From positions 434,001 to 498,000 of the forward strand of contig NZ_CP070353.1 in the NCBI RefSeq assembly GCF_016919405.1: a stretch of DNA of 64,000 bases, in the 5' to 3' direction. A program made the position numbers and the translations under genes. Source of the stretch: Ensifer sp. PDNC004 (GTDB taxonomy: Bacteria > Pseudomonadota > Alphaproteobacteria > Rhizobiales > Rhizobiaceae). Under the pieces are notes generated by a model. That model ran no database searches. It was not told the origin of the DNA and saw only the letters and a list, made by a program, of their open reading frames with translations. Numbering within the stretch: position 1 is the stretch's first letter; the number at the start of each line of letters is the position of its first letter. Positions 54,265 through 62,682 of the stretch are shown here, piece by piece.

Positions 54265-54435
54265 TCAATAGCCGCCAGCGCCGCCGCCGCCCTGGCTCAT
54301 GCCCTGGGCGCCTTGCATGCCCTGGTAGCTGGGGCTCGGAGCAGGCGTGCTGGTGCGGCTCGTCTGGTCGGTGGTGCAGCCGGCAGCCACGAGAAGCGCC
54401 GCGCAGAGGGCGGCGATCAGGTATTGTCGTGACAT
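54265..54435 (-). CDS. Small lipoprotein with Gly-rich tail (56 aa)
   Basis: GGGAGG 5-6 nt before ATG 54435. Lipobox LLVAAGC (Cys about 20), then TTDQTSRTSTPAPS and a Gly/Gln/Met tail ending GGGGAGGY. Likely lipid-anchored. Function unknown. Confidence 0.65.
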   Translation of the reverse strand: MSRQYLIAALCAALLVAAGCTTDQTSRTSTPAPSPSYQGMQGAQGMSQGGGGAGGY

Positions 54436-54707
54436 GGGAACCTCCCGTGGTCGCGAGACCGGCGTTCGCGCCGCCTCATCGAAACGGATCGTCATTCAGC
54501 CGCGTGGTCCGAGATCCTTTGGCGATGGACCGGCAGCGCAAGCGGCTTTGCATGGTGGTTGTGATTATATCACCAATCGAGCGCAAGGGCCTTTAGAGGC
54601 ACGGGGCAGACGCTTTCGGGCAACTGAAAAAATCGAACAAAACGGAAACAAATTTTGGCAAAGGGGCTTGCCAAGCGACCGGAAGCGGGCTAAGGATATT
54701 ACAGGCT

Positions 54708-54736
54708 GGCCGTTTCGTCATTGAAGCGGCCTTTTT
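54708..54736 (+). terminator. Orphan intrinsic terminator
   Basis: GGCCGTTTC-gtcatt-GAAGCGGCC (one G-T pair) followed by TTTTT on the plus strand. No plus-strand gene ends here. The interval 54436-54947 is otherwise gene-free, so a small RNA is possible. Confidence 0.55.
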
Positions 54737-54947
54737 GATTCCGGCGAGTCGGGTGCGATCTTGTGCCTGTGCGCTGATGCCGATGTTCAAAAACTCAAAT
54801 CCGCGCCGGCTGCGACATGTGACCGTGTGCGGGCGGCGGCTGGTACGGCACCGGGACGCGCAATTTTTAGGGTTCGCACTTAGGTTTTCGTCTTTGGCGC
54901 CCGCATGCTGGTGTCGCAAAACGCTGCGCACTTTTACGCGAAGAACC

Positions 54948-55316
54948 TTAGGCTTCCTGCTTGGCGATCTTGCCGGAGACGGCGGCGCCGGCCTCATATC
55001 GGGGGCGGGGCTGGCCGATGCTGCGCAGCCAGCGCGAGGCTTCCTTCGGATCGCGTTCGACGCCAAGGCCTCTCTGATAGATGGTCACGAGGCGGGCCTG
55101 GGCAGCCGGATGACCCTGGCGGGCGGCCTGGCGGTTCCAATGAAGCGAAGCGGCATAGTGTTCCGCGCCGCCATCGTTGAAATAGATTTCGGCGAGTTTT
55201 GCCTGGGCGTCGACATTTCCTGACGTCGCCAGTTCAAGCAACCTGGGCGAGATATTCGTTGCGGACGGCCGCGGGGTGAAAATGGTCTTCAACTTGCTGA
55301 ACGTGTTGCGGATCAT
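54948..55316 (-). CDS. Sel1-repeat protein, short (122 aa)
   Basis: Two Sel1-like repeats: LLELATSGNVDAQAKLAEIYF and ARQGHPAAQARLVTIYQRGLGVERDPKEASRW. N-terminus MIRNTFSKLKTIF. Such repeats mediate protein-protein contacts. Paralogue of the protein at 55618-56232 (shared GDVDAQA..LGE.YF, HYAAS..WN, LA/VTIY..GLGVERDP). Confidence 0.75.
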   Translation of the reverse strand: MIRNTFSKLKTIFTPRPSATNISPRLLELATSGNVDAQAKLAEIYFNDGGAEHYAASLHWNRQAARQGHPAAQARLVTIYQRGLGVERDPKEASRWLRSIGQPRPRYEAGAAVSGKIAKQEA

Positions 55317-55476
55317 CTGGCACCTGTTGCATTCATTGCATGGTTCCCGCGGCTGGACTGCTAGGCCGAAAAATTACTCAAAATCTTGAACTAATTTGGC
55401 TTTTTCCTGGCCACTGCCGGTAAAGCAGGGGCGCTTGCGATGCATTGCGCCAGAAGCACCCGATGGGGAGCAACCC

Positions 55477-56303
55477 GGTGAGCGGTATTGATGACTGGAT
55501 GCAACCTGAAGTCAAGGTTGCAAGCGTGACATCAGGCGTGACACACGCATTTTTCTGTGACCGGCTGTCACGCCTGCTGTGTGCGAGGAGGGGGCGCTGC
55601 GATCGAAGTGCCGCCCGTCAATCCCGCTTCATCTGACGCTCGAGCCGCTCTATGAGCGCCAGTTTTTGTTCGTCGGTCAACTTGTTCAGGACCCACCGGT
55701 AATAGGGATCGACGAGTTCCAATTGTTGCGGATCGTCTCGGGCATTGAGATAGGAGGGCGACGCCCAATAGGCCGCTTCCGGCAGATCAGCCTTCACGAC
55801 GGTACCGCCTACATAGGCTGCGGCGACCATCAATTGTGCGCCGCGGTGATTTTGTCGGGCAGCGCTATACCACCAGCGAAACGCTTTCTCCGGGTCGCGC
55901 TCCACGCCGAGCCCCTCGTGATAGATCGTGGCCAGCCGGCCCTGAGCGCCGATGTGTCCCGCCTGGGCCGCGAGCCCGTTCCATTGGAAACTGGCGGCAT
56001 AATGTTCCTCGCGGTCGCCAAAGTAATGTTCGCCGAGCGCGGCCTGGGCATCGACATCACCCGCTTGGGCAAGCTCGAACAGCCGCGGCGACACGATGGT
56101 GTTACCCGCAGACATCGGCGTTCCCGACTTGGCCGCCAAGACCTTCGCAGATGTCGGCTCGCCGACTTCGGCCAGGGGCGGAGCCGACCTTTCGAACATG
56201 CCATGCAGTTTCGTCCACAAACGCCGGATCACCTGTGATCGCCTCCCAATACCGCTACCGGAACGGTGGGCGGTATTGATGGCAGAATGCAACTTTTGGT
56301 CAA
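55477..56303. repeat. Short direct repeat around the second Sel1 gene
   Basis: GCGGTATTGATG..TGGATGCAAC at 55482-55504 and GCGGTATTGATGGCAGAATGCAAC at 56270-56293 are about 80 percent alike over 39 bp (55477-55515 and 56265-56303), same orientation. They bracket the longer Sel1 gene, so that gene may have been duplicated or moved as a unit. Confidence 0.5.
55618..56232 (-). CDS. Sel1-repeat protein, long (204 aa), GTG start
   Basis: GTG 56232 with GGGAGG 9 nt upstream, reading V-IRRLWTKLHGMF like the paralogue's MIRNTF. Three Sel1 repeats (FELAQAGDVDAQAALGEHYF, LAAQAGHIGAQGRLATIYHEG, AARQNHRGAQLMVAAAYVGG) and a C-terminal helical tail (LTDEQKLALIERLERQMKRD). Located just before the terminase genes on the opposite strand. 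Confidence 0.75.
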   Translation of the reverse strand: MIRRLWTKLHGMFERSAPPLAEVGEPTSAKVLAAKSGTPMSAGNTIVSPRLFELAQAGDVDAQAALGEHYFGDREEHYAASFQWNGLAAQAGHIGAQGRLATIYHEGLGVERDPEKAFRWWYSAARQNHRGAQLMVAAAYVGGTVVKADLPEAAYWASPSYLNARDDPQQLELVDPYYRWVLNKLTDEQKLALIERLERQMKRD

Positions 56304-56364
56304 GCGGTGGCCGACCCAACTTGCGCAGGAGGAGCATTTTCCTCGTGCCCAGGAGCAAATCCCC

Positions 56365-56754
56365 ATGACAGTGAAACCCGCCAAGGACCCGAAAACCGGG
56401 CGCTTTCTGCCGCGCGCCGATCGGGTAGGCGCCATCCCGCGGCCGCGCGCCCGCAAGGCGGTGCGCAACAAGCTTGGCGAGCTCTTTCTCGAAGACATGC
56501 TTTCGGCCTGGGAAGCCAGAGGTGCGGCTGCGATCCACGCGCTGATCGAGAAGAACCCGAATGATTTCCTGAAGACGATAGCGGCGTTGATGCCGAAGGA
56601 CGTGACCATCAATGCCAACCAGATCGGCGAGATGACGGATGAGCAACTTCTCGAGCGGATCCGCAAGCTCGACCAGACCATCAAGCCTTTCCTCGCTTCT
56701 CAGGGAGCGGATGGAACTGGCGATGGAGATCGGGCGGCGGCAGAACACGAATAG
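56365..56754 (+). CDS. Putative phage terminase small subunit (129 aa)
   Basis: AGGAG 12 nt before ATG 56365. Basic N-terminus with KDPKTGRFLPRADRVGA, then FLEDMLSAWEARGAAAIHALIEKNPNDFLKTIAALMPKDVTI. This short DUF5681/terminase-small-like arrangement, directly before and overlapping (44 bp) the large subunit, supports the call. It would bind phage DNA and start packaging. Confidence 0.7.
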   Translation: MTVKPAKDPKTGRFLPRADRVGAIPRPRARKAVRNKLGELFLEDMLSAWEARGAAAIHALIEKNPNDFLKTIAALMPKDVTINANQIGEMTDEQLLERIRKLDQTIKPFLASQGADGTGDGDRAAAEHE

Positions 56755-58078
56755 GCTTTCCTACTATCAGCCCTATGCAAAGCAGACGGAATTTCACGCG
56801 GCGGGTGCAACCTTTCGCGAGCGGCTGTTCATGGCCGGCAACCAGCTCGGCAAGACGCTGGCGGGCGCTGCCGAGGCAGCAATGCACCTGACCGGGGACT
56901 ATCCTCATTGGTGGGCGGGCCGACGGTTCGACCGGCCGATCACGATGATCGGCGGCTCGGAATCGCACGAGCTGACGCGCGATGGCGTGCAGCGGCTGCT
57001 CGTCGGCCCGCCAATGAGCGAGGAGGAATGGGGCACCGGCTATCTGCCGAAATCGGCGCTTGCAGGCTGGACCCGACGCTCCAGCGCCTCGGGTGCGCTC
57101 GACAGTGTGACGGTGCGCCATGCGAGTGGCGGTACTTCGACACTGCTTCTGAAAGCCTACGAGCAGGGGCGGGCGAAGTGGCAGGCGAACACGGTCGACT
57201 ATGTCTGGTTCGACGAGGAGCCGCCGGAGGATGTCTATTTCGAGGGCATCACCCGCACCAATGCGACCGGCGGCTCGGTTGCCGTGACGTTTACGCCGCT
57301 GAAGGGCATGAGCTCGGTCGTCAGCCGCTATCTGCTCGAACCTTCGGAGGACCGGACCGTGGTGACCATGACGATCGACGATGCCGCGCATTATACGCCG
57401 GAAGAACGGGCGAAGATCGTCGCGAGCTATCCGGCGCATGAGAAGGAAGCGCGCACCAAGGGCGTGCCGACGCTCGGTTCGGGCCGGATCTTCCCGGTGA
57501 CGGAGGAGCAGATCCGGGTCGAGCCTTTCGAGATCCCGAGACACTGGGTGCAGATCGGCGGGCTCGATTTCGGCTGGGACCATCCGTTCGCAGCGGTGCT
57601 CTGTGCCTGGGACCGGGACGCCGATGTCTTCTACGTGACCCGCTGTTACCGCGAGCGCGAGGCGACGCCGATCATCCATGCGGCCGCACTGAAGCCTTGG
57701 GGGCCCTGGCTGCCCTGGGCCTGGCCGCATGACGGCCTGCAGCACGACAAGGGCTCGGGCGAACAGCTGGCGGCGCAATATCGCGGGCAGGGGCTTTCCA
57801 TGCTGCCCGAACGCGCGACCTTCGACGACGGCAGCAACGGTGTCGAGGCGGGGGTGCTGGACATGCTGCAGCGGATGCAGACCGGGCGCTTCAAGGTGTT
57901 TTCCACCGCCGGCGACTGGTTCGAGGAATTCAGGCTCTACCACCGCAAGGACGGCCGGATCGTCAAGGAACGCGACGACGTGATTTCGGCCAGCCGCTAC
58001 GCGCTGATGATGAAACGCCATGCCCGGGTGAAGGCCGACAGCGCCGCCTGGGCCTTTACCGATCGGAAGGTTCTCTAG
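56711..58078 (+). CDS. Phage terminase large subunit (455 aa)
   Basis: Packaging ATPase/nuclease. Walker A GNQLGKT (residues 43-49), Walker B VDYVWFDEEPP (about 163-172) and RNase-H-like nuclease domain starting GGLDFGWDHPFAAVL (first Asp about 286). ATG 56711 is preceded by GGGAG with a short gap; ATG 56723 is also possible. Ends exactly where the portal gene begins. Confidence 0.9.
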   Translation: MELAMEIGRRQNTNRLSYYQPYAKQTEFHAAGATFRERLFMAGNQLGKTLAGAAEAAMHLTGDYPHWWAGRRFDRPITMIGGSESHELTRDGVQRLLVGPPMSEEEWGTGYLPKSALAGWTRRSSASGALDSVTVRHASGGTSTLLLKAYEQGRAKWQANTVDYVWFDEEPPEDVYFEGITRTNATGGSVAVTFTPLKGMSSVVSRYLLEPSEDRTVVTMTIDDAAHYTPEERAKIVASYPAHEKEARTKGVPTLGSGRIFPVTEEQIRVEPFEIPRHWVQIGGLDFGWDHPFAAVLCAWDRDADVFYVTRCYREREATPIIHAAALKPWGPWLPWAWPHDGLQHDKGSGEQLAAQYRGQGLSMLPERATFDDGSNGVEAGVLDMLQRMQTGRFKVFSTAGDWFEEFRLYHRKDGRIVKERDDVISASRYALMMKRHARVKADSAAWAFTDRKVL

Positions 58079-60130
58079 ATGGCTGCGATGACGAAAACGG
58101 AACTGACAGAGATGGTGAGCCAGCTCGTCAGGGATTGCGAGGACTATCGCGACCAGCTTTCCGCAGGGCGGGTGCGGGCGATGGAATATTATGACGGCGT
58201 GATGGCCGACGTGCCGGCGGAGGCCAACCGCTCCAAGGTGGTTTCGCGCGACGTGCGGGCGGCGGTGAAGAAGGTGCTGCCTTCGCTGATCCGCACCGTG
58301 CTCGGCAATGACAAGGTGGTGGAATACCAGCCGGTCAACCAGGGCGACGAGGCGGGGGCCGAGCAGGCGACCGACTACATCAACTACATCGTCTTTCCCG
58401 AAAGCGACGGCTATGACGCGGTGCAGGATGCGGCGCACGACGCGCTGAAGCTCGGCAACGGCGTGATCCGCTGGTGGTACGAGAGGAAGAAAAGCGTCGA
58501 CGTTTCGACCCATAGCGGGCTCGACGAGGCGGCGCTGGTGCAGCTGATCGCCGACGACACGGTGGAGGTGCTGGAGCAGGCGCAATCGGTCGAAAAGATC
58601 GAGCTGCCGACCGGGCCGGTGGAGCAGCCGGTTTTCACCGTGAAGATCCGTCGCACCGCCGAGCGTGGGGCAACAAGGCTTGCCGCCGTGCCGTTCGAAG
58701 AATTCCTCGTGCATCCGGACGCGATCTCGATCGACGACAGCCCGATCGCCGGCATCAAGCGGCGGATGCGCCGCTCGGATCTCATCGCCATGGGCTATGA
58801 CCGCGACCTCGTGGAAGGCTTTGCCATTGCCGGCGATGCCGATGGCGAGGACGAAGAGTTTGCCCGCAGGCGCGGCATCTTCGGCGACGGCGAGGAGACG
58901 GCGACGGCGCTGCAGGAGGTGGACTACTACGAGCTCTATGTGAAGGTGGATGCCGACGACGACGGCATTGCGGAACTGCGCCGCCTGGTCTTTGCCGGAG
59001 GCACCGGGGCCGACAATCTGCTTGAGGATGCGGAATGGGACGAAGTGCCCTTTGCCGATCTCATCACCGAGCGGCGGCCGCACCAGCGCGAAGGCAATGC
59101 GATCACCGACGATATGGCGGAGATCCAGCGGGTGAAGACCGTGCTTCTGCGCCAGACGCTCGACAATCTCTACTGGCAGAACAACCAGCAGCCGATCGTG
59201 CAGGAAGGGGTGATCCAGAACCCGGAATCGGTGCTGAACCCAAAATTCGGCCAGCCGATCCGCGTTGGCCAGGGCGTCGATGTGCGCGGCGCCGTCGGCT
59301 ATACGGCGGTGCCGTTCGTGGCGCGCGAATCCTTCTCCATGCTCGGCTATCTCGACCAGGAGGCAACCGACCGCACCGGTATTTCCGACGCTTCGAGCGG
59401 ACTGGCGCCGGACGCGCTGCAGAACATGACGGCGAAGGCGACGGCACTCGTCGAACAGGCGGGCATCGGCCAGACGGAGCTGATGGTGCGCACCTTTGCG
59501 CAAGGCTTGCGGCGGGTGTTCAAGGGTCTGCTGGGGCTGACGATCCAACACCAGGACCGGCCGCGGGCCGTGCGCCTGCGCGGCAAATGGGTGAGCTTCG
59601 ATCCACGCCACTGGAACGCCGGCATGGATGCGACGGTCAATACCGGGCTTGGTGCCGGCACCCGCGAGCGCGACATGCTGATGATCCAGATGATCCAGCA
59701 GTTGCAGGAGAAGCTGCTGACGACGCTCGGGCCCGACAACCCTTATGTCTCGCCCGACAACCTCTACAACGGCATTGCCAAGACGGTGGAGGCGGCGGGG
59801 CTGAAATCGCCCGACCTCTACTTCACCAAGCCGACGCCCGAGGACATCCAGAAGCGGATGCAGGCGGCCCAGCCGCAGCAGGATGTGGGCATGCAGCAAT
59901 TGCAGATGCAAATGCAGCTGGCGAACGAGAAGGCGCGCATGGAGGGTGAGACCGCCAAGCGCAAGCTGGAGATGGAGCGCGAGTTGAAGCTGGCGGAAAT
60001 CCAGCAGAACGGGGCGCTCAAGCGCTACCAGATCGACGCCGAACTGAACCTGAAACGCGAGCAGAACCTGGCCGAAATGGCCGGTGGAACGGCGCTGACT
60101 GCTGCGCATATTGGAGGGATGCCGGGATGA
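58079..60130 (+). CDS. Phage portal protein (683 aa)
   Basis: Starts at the base after the terminase stop. Portal of the P22-like type: YWQNNQQPIVQEGVI, TDRTGISDASSGL.PDALQNMTAKA and IQMIQQLQEKLLTTLGPDNPYVSPDNLYNGI are family features. A Gln/Met/Lys-rich coiled-coil C-terminal region follows. It forms the ring through which DNA enters the head. No scaffold, capsid or head-completion gene follows. Pieces of this gene reappear downstream at 61358 and 62306. Confidence 0.88.
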   Translation: MAAMTKTELTEMVSQLVRDCEDYRDQLSAGRVRAMEYYDGVMADVPAEANRSKVVSRDVRAAVKKVLPSLIRTVLGNDKVVEYQPVNQGDEAGAEQATDYINYIVFPESDGYDAVQDAAHDALKLGNGVIRWWYERKKSVDVSTHSGLDEAALVQLIADDTVEVLEQAQSVEKIELPTGPVEQPVFTVKIRRTAERGATRLAAVPFEEFLVHPDAISIDDSPIAGIKRRMRRSDLIAMGYDRDLVEGFAIAGDADGEDEEFARRRGIFGDGEETATALQEVDYYELYVKVDADDDGIAELRRLVFAGGTGADNLLEDAEWDEVPFADLITERRPHQREGNAITDDMAEIQRVKTVLLRQTLDNLYWQNNQQPIVQEGVIQNPESVLNPKFGQPIRVGQGVDVRGAVGYTAVPFVARESFSMLGYLDQEATDRTGISDASSGLAPDALQNMTAKATALVEQAGIGQTELMVRTFAQGLRRVFKGLLGLTIQHQDRPRAVRLRGKWVSFDPRHWNAGMDATVNTGLGAGTRERDMLMIQMIQQLQEKLLTTLGPDNPYVSPDNLYNGIAKTVEAAGLKSPDLYFTKPTPEDIQKRMQAAQPQQDVGMQQLQMQMQLANEKARMEGETAKRKLEMERELKLAEIQQNGALKRYQIDAELNLKREQNLAEMAGGTALTAAHIGGMPG

Positions 60131-60780
60131 TTAGAAACACCAGACGCGGCTTCAACACCTTCGGTCTTACCCCGGACGACGACACCTACGAGACTGGCCA
60201 AAGGTCGACTACGGCGCTGGAGTTGCGCGATTTCGGTGAAGAGGCGAACAGCCGATTGCCGAACTGGGGCAAGGAGCGTGGGCGCGATAAAGGCATCGAG
60301 GTGGCGGACACCTATGTAATCTCAAACACCAACCCTGAGAACAAGGTTCCCGGTTGGGGGGACGAAGGACACAGCGGTATCGTCATTCTCAATCGCAAAG
60401 GAGATCCGTGGGCGAACTACATTTATGATCCAGCCGGACACTATCCTGACAAGGAGATGGGAGAGGGCCGGGTGTTGACCGGACCAGGCGTGTCGTTGGA
60501 CAAATATGTGAACTTCCAGAAGACGGGCGGGAAGGACGTCGTCGTTCGCAGGTATGAAACGACGCCCGAAGAAGAACAGGAGATTATGAGCCGCGCAGAG
60601 CGCATAGGCGGCAATCCTTTGCCCTGGGATTGGTTTCCTGTCGCTATTGGCGGATGCACCGCGGGCGTATCACAGGCAATCGATGGTATTGGCCCGTTCG
60701 GGCCAGTTGAGAAAACCGCGTTCCCGAGCCGGCTGAATGACGCTCTGGAACGAGCGAAAAGATACAAAGATAAATTTTAA
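60127..60780 (+). CDS. Candidate effector: permuted NlpC/P60 (papain-like) domain protein (217 aa)
   Basis: Start codon overlaps the portal stop (ATGA). His 82 in WGDEGHSGIVILN and Cys 177 in IGGCTAGVSQAI give the His-before-Cys order of circularly permuted papain-like (YiiX/LRAT/PPPDE-type) hydrolases. YIYDPAGHYP between them resembles the strand/turn seen in such folds. No signal peptide. Enzyme class and target are inference; it could instead be a phage structural or lysis protein. Its position is where capsid genes would be expected. Confidence 0.5.
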   Translation: MIRNTRRGFNTFGLTPDDDTYETGQRSTTALELRDFGEEANSRLPNWGKERGRDKGIEVADTYVISNTNPENKVPGWGDEGHSGIVILNRKGDPWANYIYDPAGHYPDKEMGEGRVLTGPGVSLDKYVNFQKTGGKDVVVRRYETTPEEEQEIMSRAERIGGNPLPWDWFPVAIGGCTAGVSQAIDGIGPFGPVEKTAFPSRLNDALERAKRYKDKF

Positions 60781-60890
60781 TGCGGATGTTCAACGGCTTG
60801 AATCGGTTACCTGCAATAGAAAGGCCATATTGCACGTAAAGGTAGCGACGAACGGCTTGTCGAGCGGGTTTCGCTGTTGGAGGGAAGGGC

Positions 60891-61304
60891 ATGATGCAGT
60901 ACGCCGCGATGAATGCAGTTCGAGTTTTTCTGGCGTACACGGTCACGGCGGTTTTCTGCTGGTTCTTCTATCCGCGCTTCTTCAGTTTTCAGGCGGTTGC
61001 GTTCGTTTTTGCCTTCTATGCCTTCTCCTTCATCCATCTCCCGAGCATCGGTGTCCTTAAGAGGATATTGCTGATCACGTTGACGGTCGCAGGACTGCTC
61101 GCGCTTTACCTCGCAAGCGTCACGGTCTACGTTTACCTGAGCACCGGCCATTTGCCCCCCAACCTCGACGAGGGCGCACTCATCTTCGCTATTGCATTGT
61201 TCGGGCCACATTATGTGGTGTTCCTGGTAAGCTATCTGTGCCTCGAACTCCCGCTGAAAACCTGGGCTGCCTTGATTGATCAACACCGATCAGAACCAAG
61301 GTAG
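60891..61304 (+). CDS. Four-helix membrane protein, candidate immunity partner (137 aa)
   Basis: GGAGGG before ATG 60891. Four hydrophobic segments (about residues 8-28, 30-50, 56-80 and 92-118) with a basic C-terminal tail. It follows the candidate effector gene after 110 bp. Immunity proteins to membrane- or envelope-active toxins are often of this design, but no sequence motif proves it. Confidence 0.5.
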   Translation: MMQYAAMNAVRVFLAYTVTAVFCWFFYPRFFSFQAVAFVFAFYAFSFIHLPSIGVLKRILLITLTVAGLLALYLASVTVYVYLSTGHLPPNLDEGALIFAIALFGPHYVVFLVSYLCLELPLKTWAALIDQHRSEPR

Positions 61305-61357
61305 ATGGGCTAGGCCGTGCGCGAAGGAGACCTTGTGCGTCTTGCAAGACGCGTGGC

Positions 61358-61525
61358 ACTATCGCGACGCTCGAGTCAATCCTTACGTCTCGCCAGACAA
61401 CCTCTAAAACGGCATCGCCAAGACGGTGGCGGCGGCGGGGCTGAAATCGCCCGCCTTTACTTCACCAAGTCGACGCCCGAGGAAATCCAGCGGCGGATGC
61501 AGGAGGCCCAGCCTGCGGGAACTTG
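61358..61525 (+). pseudogene. Displaced fragment of the portal gene
   Basis: Nucleotides 61373-61525 closely match portal positions 59733-59885, including ...GGCGGGGCTGAAATCGCCCG and CAGCGGCGGATGCAGGAGGC. A stop (TAA in ACCTCTAAAAC, where the portal has ACCTCTACAAC) and a 1-nt deletion show that it is not functional. About 85-90 percent identity by eye. Confidence 0.75.
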
Positions 61526-61551
61526 ACATTCGATGAAAACCTAGGAGTATT
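61523..61551 (+). promoter_or_regulatory. Promoter in front of the 228-aa gene
   Basis: TTGACA (61523-61528), 17-nt spacer, AGTATT (61546-61551). It lies right at the end of the portal fragment and 31 nt before the ATG at 61582, suggesting independent expression of the next gene. Confidence 0.55.
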
Positions 61552-61581
61552 TTCCTTGGTGGTCGTCGGAGGGCGCGTGGA

Positions 61582-62268
61582 ATGAAGCAGGTTAAGCCGG
61601 CACCTTCAGTGAAGGGTGAGAGTTGGACCGCTGAGCGCCCCCGGCGCAGGGACACTGTCGTGATCGAGGACGATGGCCCTTTCAATCCTTGGCCAAAGTG
61701 GGCTTGGCAACCGGAGAAAAGCGAGCAGATCGAATCCTTCATGCGCCAATGTGCGGCACTTCGAGAGGTCGATCCCGAGGGTGATGAACGTTGGCACGCC
61801 GAATCCGAGCATTTTGCATCGTGGCGCAACGCTTTTGAGCAACAGGAACGATGGTGGGACGCGGACCTGCGGCTTCGTGACAAGAGATACGGGCGAAGGC
61901 CCGCTATCGGGGAGGGGAACGCTCCCAGATGGGACCGGTGGTTACGTCTCGGTATGAAGCTCGACGAGGCAACGTGTGGTCAGTATTGGCTCTGCCGCAT
62001 CAAGGCGGAGTTGGCGCGGGCGGACTTGCATGCCACCGATCCTGATGCGAGCGACCGGGGGGCGGCGCGCAACTGGCTTGCACAATGCCAGTGGTTTGAA
62101 AAGTTCCTCACCGAATGCTGGAGCGCAGAATGCGAACGGGTCGAGCTTGACGGGGGGGATAGCTGCAGACAGCCGGATAGCTCCGATCTTCGTCGGTGGA
62201 ATGCAGAAAGGCGACTGGTAAGAATGTTAGAGCTGCGCTGGCGCAATCCGAAAAATAAGCGAGGATAG
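61582..62268 (+). CDS. Hypothetical protein of the cassette region (228 aa)
   Basis: GGAGGG 8 nt before the ATG and an own promoter upstream. Very Trp/Glu/Arg-rich (EQQERWWDADLRLRDKRYGRR; WDRWLRLGMKLDEATCGQYWLC). The segment ARNWLAQCQWFEKF..ECWSAECERVEL recurs in the truncated paralogue at 62380-62616. No known family; soluble. Possible immunity-like or DNA-interacting protein. Confidence 0.55.
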   Translation: MKQVKPAPSVKGESWTAERPRRRDTVVIEDDGPFNPWPKWAWQPEKSEQIESFMRQCAALREVDPEGDERWHAESEHFASWRNAFEQQERWWDADLRLRDKRYGRRPAIGEGNAPRWDRWLRLGMKLDEATCGQYWLCRIKAELARADLHATDPDASDRGAARNWLAQCQWFEKFLTECWSAECERVELDGGDSCRQPDSSDLRRWNAERRLVRMLELRWRNPKNKRG

Positions 62269-62305
62269 GGCAGGGTCGGGATTGGCTCCAGCAGCCCGTC
62301 GCCAG

Positions 62306-62373
62306 CAATTGATCGTGCAGGAAGGCGTGATCCGGAACCCGGAATCGGTGACCCGGCTGGGGGGACGAAGGAC
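62306..62373 (+). repeat. Composite scar: portal piece joined to effector GHS box
   Basis: 62309-62349 matches portal 59196-59235 with 2 mismatches in about 40 nt (GATCGTGCAGGAAGGCGTGA... GGAACCCGGAATCGG). 62355-62381 matches the effector gene at 60353-60379 with 1 mismatch in 27 nt (codes GWGDEGHSG). Two pieces of two genes, separated in the intact locus by over 1 kb, are here fused within about 70 bp. Confidence 0.75.
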
Positions 62374-62379
62374 ACAGCG

Positions 62380-62616
62380 GTCCTGCACACTCTTACGGAG
62401 CAACTGCGTGATCTCGAATGCCTTTGCGAAGCCAAAGCCGAAGTGATACGCGCTCACCGCCACGCCGCCGACTCGGCTGTCTCCACCCCGGCGGATGCGA
62501 AAAGCTGGCTCGAACTTTGCGAACGTTACCAAAGTATCGTCGATCAGTGTTGGCAGGCCGAATGCGAACGTCGAGATTGCGATGCCCGAGCTGGAATGCT
62601 CCGTCCACCTAGCTGA
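62380..62616 (+). pseudogene. Beheaded paralogue of the 228-aa gene
   Basis: The frame from 62380 encodes ...AKSWLELCERYQSIVDQCWQAECERRD... ending at TGA 62616. It resembles the end of the 228-aa protein (A..WL..C......CW.AECER). No start codon or ribosome site exists upstream, because the scar at 62306-62373 replaces the 5' end. Confidence 0.55.
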
Positions 62617-62682
62617 ATCTTTGCCGGACTGCAGCCGGACAACCGGGGGCGACTGTTATCAATCCGAAAAGGCGATAGTTTG

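Noticed and set aside
54593..55066. 157-codon minus-strand frame overlapping the short Sel1 gene
   Set aside because: It lies in another frame across the Sel1 gene and has Arg/Pro/Ser noise composition.
56681..60109. 1142-codon open frame on the minus strand opposite terminase and portal
   Set aside because: It mirrors codon bias of the real plus-strand genes; the sequence is His/Arg/Leu-rich without domains, and the plus strand has clear Walker and portal motifs.
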